Origin: Actinomucor elegans
Lineage: Eukaryota; Mucoromycota; Mucoromycetes; Mucorales; Mucoraceae
NCBI GenBank assembly: GCA_026027325.1
Contig: JAMSLZ010000014.1
Span: 558,001 to 622,000, forward strand
Reading direction: 5' to 3'
DNA: 64,000 nt
The position numbers and the translations under genes were made by a program. This document shows, in pieces, positions 57,469 through 64,000 of the stretch. Position 1 is the stretch's first letter. Every line of letters begins with the position of its first letter. A model generated the notes under the pieces. It ran no database searches and was not told where the DNA came from. It worked only from the letters and a program-made list of their open reading frames with translations.

Positions 57469-60279
57469 CTAAAGACTGACAAAAAGATTGACAGTATTTG
57501 AGACACCTCGACTTTCAAAGGCCATTTGAACATCATCATCCGAGTTAATTGTAATGAAATCACTATCTTCATCTTGATATTTCAACCTCAACAAATCAGA
57601 AGACTTCAAGTTGGCTACCAAATGAATCTTCCTGTCTACTTTTTCCATCAATTCAACATAGGTGATCTCGTTGTTGGTAACGATCACATAGACACCATCA
57701 TTAAAGTTGAGTTTAATTTTGATGGTACCTGGAGAAAGTGGGATGGCAATGTCGGTTAAACGAGGTGTAGATGCGACAGATCGAACCATTTGTGGCGGTA
57801 CATTGTATTGACGTGAAAGATCCAATGGGGCAGGTTTGTTATTACTGCCAAAAGTACGCGTAGGCAATTGAGGAACGACTTCTGCAGCAGTTGTGGTTTT
57901 GGTGGAAGTTGAAGCTGTCATGGAGATTTGGCCTGTGTTCTTCATAATATTTGGACTACTTTGAGAACGAAGACGGTTCTGACTAGCAGGTACAGTAGGT
58001 CGGATCGTATGAGATCGACTTGCTTCAAGAGCAGCAGACTGAGATTGAGAACGACCTGATTTTAAAAGCGAGTGCTGCTGATGATGATGGTGGTGGTGCT
58101 CTTGTTGCTGCTGCTTTTGAATAAGGTAATGATATTCTTCAGAATGATAATCACCAGATAAAAAGTTGGCTGTCATATCCATAAACGTTTTACCGTCATG
58201 ACGATGCCAAGTGGAAGCGTTTGAACTCGTGGTCGAGATACGAGAAGAGCTAGTGGGCGAAGAGGGGTAAGAAGGTGGAGGAGAGGCAGGGTAGTAGTTG
58301 TCGTAATTCGGAGGACAAATACCACTACTATTGGTCGAGCTCGAGTTGGAACGGGGCAATGGAGACAAGTTCATACCGGGTACATTGTGATACGGACGTC
58401 CAATGGCATTATACTTGTAATCGTAGCTTTGACTTGGGCCCAATTTACCACGAATTGTCGGCTGTTGATGGTCGATGGAACCACTGCGAGATCTGGATTG
58501 CGTAATATCATCTTCTTCATCATCAAAGTATTCTTCGCATTCTTCTTCTTCTTCACAATCCATGTAAGGTGTCGATAATTGAGTGGTCATTAGCTGATCA
58601 GTTTCAGTAGCAATGGCCTTTTTGATGGCTTTTGTCAAATTGGATATCCAAAGCTTCAATCGTTCTTCGTTGCGGAATTTGAAGGTTAATTGTTCGAGCT
58701 CATGATCTTTGAGATCCATGGCAAGGTACCATGCACCGTTCTTGCTACGACTGTTCATTTCGATTATATTGGTAACTTGGACGATGAGCTTGGGAACCAG
58801 ACTACCACGACGTTTTTTTTTGTTGATGGAGAGACTATTACCCTTTGGTAAAAGATTATTGCCTTTAGATTCTTTACAGAGCAGTAAAGCTTTTTCAAAA
58901 AAGAAGGCATGTAATTCACGTTCATTGTTTTCGGCAGTATTGGTGAAGATGGCCAGTTTTTCTTGCAGCATCAAATTGCCGTAACCATCAATGGTGACCT
59001 CCTTCCAATCATCAAGACGCTTTTTGAGTTCTTGGATAGCTTGAACATTTTCGTGCTGACGTTGGGTTTCATTGACCTTTTCGGCGACGCGTTTGATTAC
59101 CTCAAGACTATGCAGCATTTCGTCGTAATGAGCCCAAGTCTTGTCGGTACTCTTGACGAGTTCTTGCAATAAAAGAGGGTATTTACAGATACGTTGAACG
59201 GGTTTAATCAACATGGAAGGTAACTGATAAATTGGGTTCAAAATATCGGCCAATTTTTGTAAATTTGGAGTTTCTTGAACTACCAAATCAAGTGCTGAAT
59301 AGTAATTGGCACAGTAAGGTTCGTAAACAACGAAAGAATCTTCCATTTGAATGAACAATGAACCAATACGTTGCTCTTCAGGAGCCTTTTCAGCTATTTC
59401 TTCCAGTTGAATCAAGAAACGACGCTGGAAATCGACAAGACTATTCAGATTTCCAAACAGATAATGGATTGTATCGGCCGATACGACCTTTTGAGTTTGT
59501 AACTCACCCATATAATTCTATGGTTTCATTAGTTGTTTTGAAAGTAAAAAGATGTATATAAGATAATACCTGGAGGAATTCCATATCCTGTACATATTTG
59601 CGTTCTGTTTCCAACAACTCCAAAACAACTTTATCGCGCGTATTTTTAGGTGCATCAGGGTCAGAATTATCAGAATTTCTATTGGGTGATCGGACGGTAA
59701 TGATTCCGCGATTTTCCAGTATCTGTAATAGTTTACTGATCGTATTCACGACCTATAGAAATGTTTAATACAGTTATTTTCAAGGCTTATTTAGGCAATT
59801 ACTTTGACAAATCCATTGGTATCATCTGAAAAGAGATTGGTAATAGTAAACATATCTTCTTCAGGGAATAATAAATCGTTGCGGCAGCCAACAATAAAAT
59901 GGTATACAATGGCTTTGCAGCAGTTGCGAGCGTTTAAACTGGGATCATTCTCAACGCTTAAAGGTTTGACAGGATTTAAAGCGTTGTAGAGGATACATAG
60001 AGGGTAACCTTGACGGCAGATACGAGTGAGTTTTGATACAGGATCAGTGGTGGTATCTAATTCAAGGTAATTTTCCATGCCATCAACTGTAGACAATTTA
60101 TCCAAGACTGAGCGGCAAATGTGATATAAAGAGCCTGAGCTTGTAGTTGAAGTGGCTGGAGGAGTTGGAGGCATACTGGTGTTGAGTGGTCTTAGTGGTG
60201 AAGGTGAAGGTGGTGGTTGTAACGGTGCATCGATAGTAAGCATGCTTACCGAAGGATTTCTTCGGAGGATGGCAGTCAT
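57469..60279 (-). CDS. cdc24: Cdc24-like Rho/Cdc42 guanine nucleotide exchange factor
   Basis: Activates Cdc42 to set cell polarity. Exons 60279-59803, 59752-59570, 59517-57469 give 902 residues. Domains in order: Pro/Ser/Thr-rich N-terminus; CDC24-type calponin-homology segment (LTRICRQGYPLCILYNALNP, LFSDDTNGFVKVVNTI); DH domain (LLETERKYVQDMEFLQNYMG, ending LIKPVQRICKYPLLLQELVK); PH domain (EKLAIFTNTAENNERELHAF, LWISNLTKAI); a disordered Ser/His/Gln-rich linker with an acidic patch and an HHHHHH run; and a C-terminal PB1 domain (TIKIKLNFNDGVYVIV, with the acidic motif YQDEDSDFITINSDDDV). PB1 in yeast binds the Bem1 scaffold. Start at MTAILRRNPSVSML was chosen over an upstream in-frame ATG at 60381 because family members begin near this motif. 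Very clear assignment. Confidence 0.95.
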
Positions 60280-60485
60280 TGAAGTGAAGAAAAGCAGGGG
60301 AAAAAAGGAATAAAGTACAAATCTTATATAGACTGATGAACGAGACTCTTGTGAAACAGAGCACCCTAAACTCACTTTCAAGCCTATGCGTTGGCACGAA
60401 ATGCATTGTCCATTCTTTTCTCCTTACGTATAGGCAGCTTATCAAAAAGCACAACAAATAAAGACGTGTATATTAACAAATATTA

Positions 60486-61404
60486 TTATTGATGCCATTC
60501 ATGAATTGCAGACTTGATACTATTCCAATATTGTAGTTCAATAGCTAAATCCTTTGCTAAACTATAGTCTTCTTTATCAAACGCTTCTTGTAATTTGTTG
60601 ACGGTTTCTTGATATTTAGCTATTCCAAAAAAAAAAAAAATGAGTCTATTATTCTATACAAAGTAACGCGTCTTATTTTTACCATCATTTCTCTCTTTTA
60701 AAGGCTCTAATTCTTTCTGAGAGCCAACTTCTTCAAGTTCCTCTCTGAACTCCATGACTTCCATCAGTAGTTCAGGATCACTCAACGAGTCGCCTTCATT
60801 GACTTCATAGCCTTTCTCTTTAAGCAAGTATTGAGCCCGGCTGAGTGGATTCTTGAGTGTATTATACGCTTTATTGATAACAGACGATTGCAAATGTGCA
60901 TAATCCAACTCTCGCTATAATCAAAATACAACATGAATCTTATTGTGTTTTTCTTTTCTATATATACTATTTTACCTTGGGTGCTTGGGAATAGCTATCC
61001 GGATGTGCTTTTTGCTGCAGTAATAGAAATCGTTTTCTCAGGGCTTTCAAATCTATATTAAACGTAGGCTTGTCTCTATGATTCAGTGAGTCATCCAATC
61101 GCTTTGATAAGGCCTTCGAAACTTACTTGTTCTCGCCTTCGCCTGCTTGAAGCAAATGATAGAAATTTAATTGAGCTGGGATAGGCTGAATAACACTGCA
61201 TACTTTATTTTCGCAAAACAAGGCAGAAGGCTTGTTGGTCGATTGACATTGCCAACAAGTCTTGTCATGCGCCATTTTACTTGTGCATTTCGCAGTAGTT
61301 GTAAAAAAATGTCCTCGGGTGGGAATCAAACGTCGCTTGTCAAGTGCAACCTTGTATGTTGTAGTTGGTTTGGCCAACAACTGAAATAACCTTCTTGTGT
61401 TCAT
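60486..61404 (-). CDS. HscB/Jac1 mitochondrial Fe-S cluster co-chaperone
   Basis: J-protein that delivers the Isu scaffold to mitochondrial Hsp70 for Fe-S transfer. Exons 61404-61127, 61075-60976, 60914-60683, 60619-60486 give 247 residues (human HSCB 235). An Arg/Thr-rich N-terminus without acids (MNTRRLFQLLAKPTTTYKVA) fits a mitochondrial presequence. A zinc-finger-like pair CWQCQ and CENKVC follows, as in human HSCB and unlike yeast Jac1. The J domain has LNFYHLLQ, RKRFLLLQQKAHPDSYSQAP and VINKAYNTLKNPLSRAQYLL; the C-terminal helical domain has DPELLMEVMEFREELEEV. Acceptor at 61076 (CATAG) was used because the nearer AG would break frame. 206 bp upstream of cdc24 start on the same strand. 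Confidence 0.94.
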
Positions 61405-62639
61405 ACGCACCCCTTGATTAATAATACCAAGTCAAAGATACATTTATTATTTCACATCCACTAAGGCCCTAGACCCAAAAACATTTAAGACTCCGTGCTT
61501 GTCTAACCTTATTTGATGGATTTCTGCTGATCATGTACCGAAATTGAAAGCATCTATGACAGGAACAAGTTTTTTTCTAATAAATTACTTGGTCTATTTT
61601 TTTTTTGGCACCTACAAATACTATATCGAACTAGTAAATCCGAAGAGATTTTCATGGATCAAAGTGGGCTGTGTAAATATGAAATTTCGTGATTCAATAC
61701 TACCTCACAATGGCATCGCGTGGCAATGAAACCCGGTTCATTGAAAAAAGCGCGCTTTGTTCTATATTTTGCTCGGAAATCATTGGTTTATATCGGTTCC
61801 TTATTGAACTAGGTACGTTTCTGTCACACTAACGCGGCATCATGGGGCACCGTTTCATTCTCCGGTCATCAGTGCGTATTCAACCATAGTGCTTGCTCAT
61901 GTTGGCATATTATACTTAAACCTAAATATTTGGAAAGATAGAATTTGGTTCTTTATTCTTCCCATTAACTATTAAAGTATCTCCATTCTTTGTTGTATTA
62001 GACCCGTGTTTCCTAAAAGTGAGTTGCGGGTAACCGTTTACATTTGATCTCCGTTTATATCTCCGATATACAGCCTGTATCCATCTTTAACAATCTACCC
62101 AAACTTATATATACTCACTAGAGAAAAAAAATCACTCCATCCAAAAGAGCATACGTTTTAATTTTGCTTTGCCCGAAAATCGGCGAGATAGCTCGGTCTG
62201 TTGCGGGTCTAGCAGCAATTATGTAAGAGCTGATGGGACCGCATGGGATTGTTCATTTGAGCTCCGAATAATCACCGCCTATCTGCCTGTAGCACCCTGT
62301 CTATGTTAATGTATTATTATCAAATTTACTTCATTGGAATAAACATCTATTTTTACCCATTTTTTCTCGGAAATCGCAGATCTGTCTCGGGTGATCGTTG
62401 TTAAAGATGTGGGTTTATAATTTCAAAATCAGAAGCAATATAATTCAATTGACGCTATCCAATGAAATCGATTTACGGAAATAATTTGGTTGACAATAAC
62501 AATCCAAATAGTCAAAAGCTATCTAGATCTTTCAGGCTTGTCGCATAAAGTCTGTTTATAAAAATATTATGTCACTGTTCTCGTGATCAAAAGAGGTGCA
62601 TATTTATTATTTGTTATATAAGTTTTTTTTTTAATATTC
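61405..62639. other. Spacer with clustered degenerate CGG-containing motifs
   Basis: 1.2 kb without a gene between HscB and the partial gene at the right edge. Three related motifs of the form CTCGGAAATC followed about ten bases later by ATCGG or CTCGG occur at about 61775, 62172 and 62369; a fourth is at 34688. Confidence 0.55.
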
Positions 62640-64000
62640 TTAATTAGCAGTGAAACGGTTGATCATATCAGAAATCTTGTTTGGTGATTTAGAACGAATT
62701 TCTTTGGAGGGAGTTGTGTGCAATTGATTGATATTAGTGATATTATTGTTGAGATTTTCAAATCGACTGCGAAGCGAAGCCATTTGAGGCTTATTATTAT
62801 TATTAGTATTATTAGTGGTTTGGGTAATAGCAGCGACTTCAGCGTCAGAAGCACTATTTGTTTGCTGTTCGGCTTGTTTAACAATGACGCTTTCGACTTC
62901 TGTCTCAACTGCTGGCTCAGTAACAATAACCTTTTCTTCAATGGTCACTAAATCAGGCTTTTCTTCAGTAATAATGATCTCTTCATGCTCTTCTTTAGAG
63001 ACTTGCTCAGCTTCAACAGTAACTTGCTCAGCTTCCACAGTCGCTTGTTCAGCTTCAACAGTCGCTTGTTCAGCTTCAACGATAACTTGTTCAGCTTCAA
63101 TAGTAGCTTGTTCAGTTACAATAGCGACTTCTTCTTCAGCGTGTGATTCTTCGGGTTTCTCTTCAGTCACGATAGTTTGTTTAATGTCATCGGTCTCATC
63201 AGCAGGCTCTTGAGACTCTTTCTCATCAGTAGAATGATCTTCATCACTTTTGACAATGGGTTCTTTGGTAACCACCTTTTCATTGGGTGGTGAGGAGCTA
63301 TTTTTCTTCTTTTGAGCAGTAACAGTAGTCTTTTTAAGTGTTGTGGTAGCCTTTTTTGTGGTGGCAATTGACGAAGTTTCCTTTCTCGTTTTAGCCTGGG
63401 CAGTGGAGAGTCCAGAAGCAGCAGCGCGGGTCCCGCCTGTAGCGGTAGAGGACACAGCGGTTTTACTTGCGCGTTTAAGAGGAGCACTCTATACAAATTG
63501 ACATTTAGTTTTTTAATTATTAATTAGGGGCAAGGTCTTACCTTTTTGGTGGCGGTTGCTGCTGTGGCAGTGGATGTGGGTGGAGAGGTGCGTCGTGCTA
63601 CGGTGGGTGCTGCTTTAGGCTTCAGTTCGGAAGAAGTGGGCTTAGTTGTAGTTACACGAGAGGTTGGACTTTTTTTAACTGGTGGTGTAGGGCTAGTCTT
63701 TTTTTGAGTTGGATCAGCAGGTTTTTTAGTACGAACCGAAGCGGTAGTGGTGGTGGTAGCATCTGCAGTTGAGGTCTTTTTACGAGTACTTGCTGCAGTA
63801 GGTGCTGTCAACCGAGAGACCAATGACCTTGCCGAGCTTGCTTTCTTGGGTTTTTCTTCCGTTGTTGTAGTTTCAGTTGTCTTCTTCTTGGCAGGCTGAG
63901 AAGCCAATAAAGCGACACGAGGTACGCGACCAGCTTTTGAGGTTGTTTTAGGCTTTTCTTCTGATTCCTTGTCCTCAGTTTTAGGTACTCTTTTCTTGAC
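62640..64000 (-). CDS. Low-complexity Lys/Thr/Ala- and Glu/Val-rich protein, N-terminus outside window
   Basis: Exons >64000-63542 and 63488-62640 in the visible part (about 435 residues). The first part is Thr/Ser/Lys/Ala-rich and basic (AAKKKTTETTTTEEKP style blocks, PTAASTRKKTSTADATTT). The second part is acidic with five heptads of the form (A/V)xVEAEQ, encoded by a 21-bp tandem repeat at 63001-63111. The C-terminus (MASLRSRFENLNNNITNINQ, SKEIRSKSPNKISDMINRF) looks better ordered. The basic start and acidic coiled-coil-prone middle resemble microtubule- or chromatin-associated proteins, but no family is recognised. The start lies beyond the right edge. Confidence 0.75.
63001..63111. repeat. 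21-bp coding tandem repeat, about 5.3 copies
   Basis: Units starting ACTTGCTCAGCTTCAACAG recur at 63001, 63022, 63043, 63064, 63085 and partly at 63106. On the minus strand they encode heptads VEAEQxT/V within the partial right-edge gene. Confidence 0.85.

Noticed and set aside
60280..60381. Upstream ATG extension of Cdc24
   Set aside because: The extra 34 residues resemble leader sequence; family proteins begin near MTAILRRNPS.
61405..61410. GTG start two codons upstream in HscB
   Set aside because: An ATG (61404-61402) immediately follows and gives a normal mitochondrial presequence.
1..64000. tRNA, rRNA, CRISPR and prokaryotic operon signals
   Set aside because: I scanned the spacers for B-box sequences such as GGTTCGAATCC and for regularly spaced repeats and saw none in a tRNA-like or array context. 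This was by eye; tRNAscan-SE and Infernal would settle it.

Overview
The window is nuclear DNA of a filamentous fungus, most likely an early-diverging Mucoromycota species of the Mucorales type. The evidence is AT-rich DNA, protein genes cut by many 45-75 nt introns with GTAAGT-like donors and CTAAC-type branch sites, and a gene set Dikarya usually lack: cobalamin-dependent methionine synthase and Pus10. No bacterial, phage or organellar block, CRISPR array, rRNA or tRNA was seen. Species cannot be assigned from sequence alone. Exon models were rebuilt by hand; wherever a model is complete, exon lengths sum to a multiple of three and family motifs read across the junctions.

Layout, left to right. 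1-4113 (-): metH, C-terminal end off the left edge. 6287-7002 (+): cytidine deaminase, meeting a J-domain protein (7010-7831, -) tail to tail. 8103-12036 (-): DDB1. 13659-14545 (+): SWIB-domain protein. 14664-15197 (-): small low-complexity protein, divergent from an Ecm33-like GPI cell-wall protein (15554-16925, +). 18721-21095 (+): MFS transporter with micro-exons. 22184-25610 (+): long disordered RGG/Gln-rich protein. 26309-28120 (-): Prp19. 30116-30879 (-) Rcf2/HIG1 protein, divergent from N-myristoyltransferase (31415-33190, +). 33731-34276 (+): short proline-rich protein. 36983-38107 (-): Crz1-like C2H2 factor. 40916-41627 (-): DUF4112 membrane protein. 41861-43725 (-): Pus10. 46080-47610 (-): allantoinase. 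49393-51959 (-): FHA-domain kinase of the Chk2/Rad53 class with degenerate kinase motifs. 53106-55244 (-): DHA1-type MFS transporter. 57469-60279 (-): Cdc24 RhoGEF. 60486-61404 (-): HscB/Jac1 co-chaperone. 62640-64000 (-): partial low-complexity repeat protein.

The genes do not form a pathway cluster. They are mostly housekeeping (C1/Met metabolism, pyrimidine and purine salvage, splicing, ubiquitin ligase scaffold, lipid modification, Fe-S assembly, polarity) separated by 0.3-2.8 kb AT-rich spacers. I found no obvious new multi-gene system. The least explained signals are a dispersed ~60-bp intergenic repeat (six diverged copies, all one orientation), a TA-flanked MITE-like element, a degenerate CTCGGAAATCG-type motif family, very small exons and introns (candidate 3-nt and 8-nt exons, a 29-32 nt intron), a GC-AG intron in DDB1, and an FHA kinase that keeps phosphopeptide-binding residues but lacks the usual beta-3 lysine and the HRD arginine.
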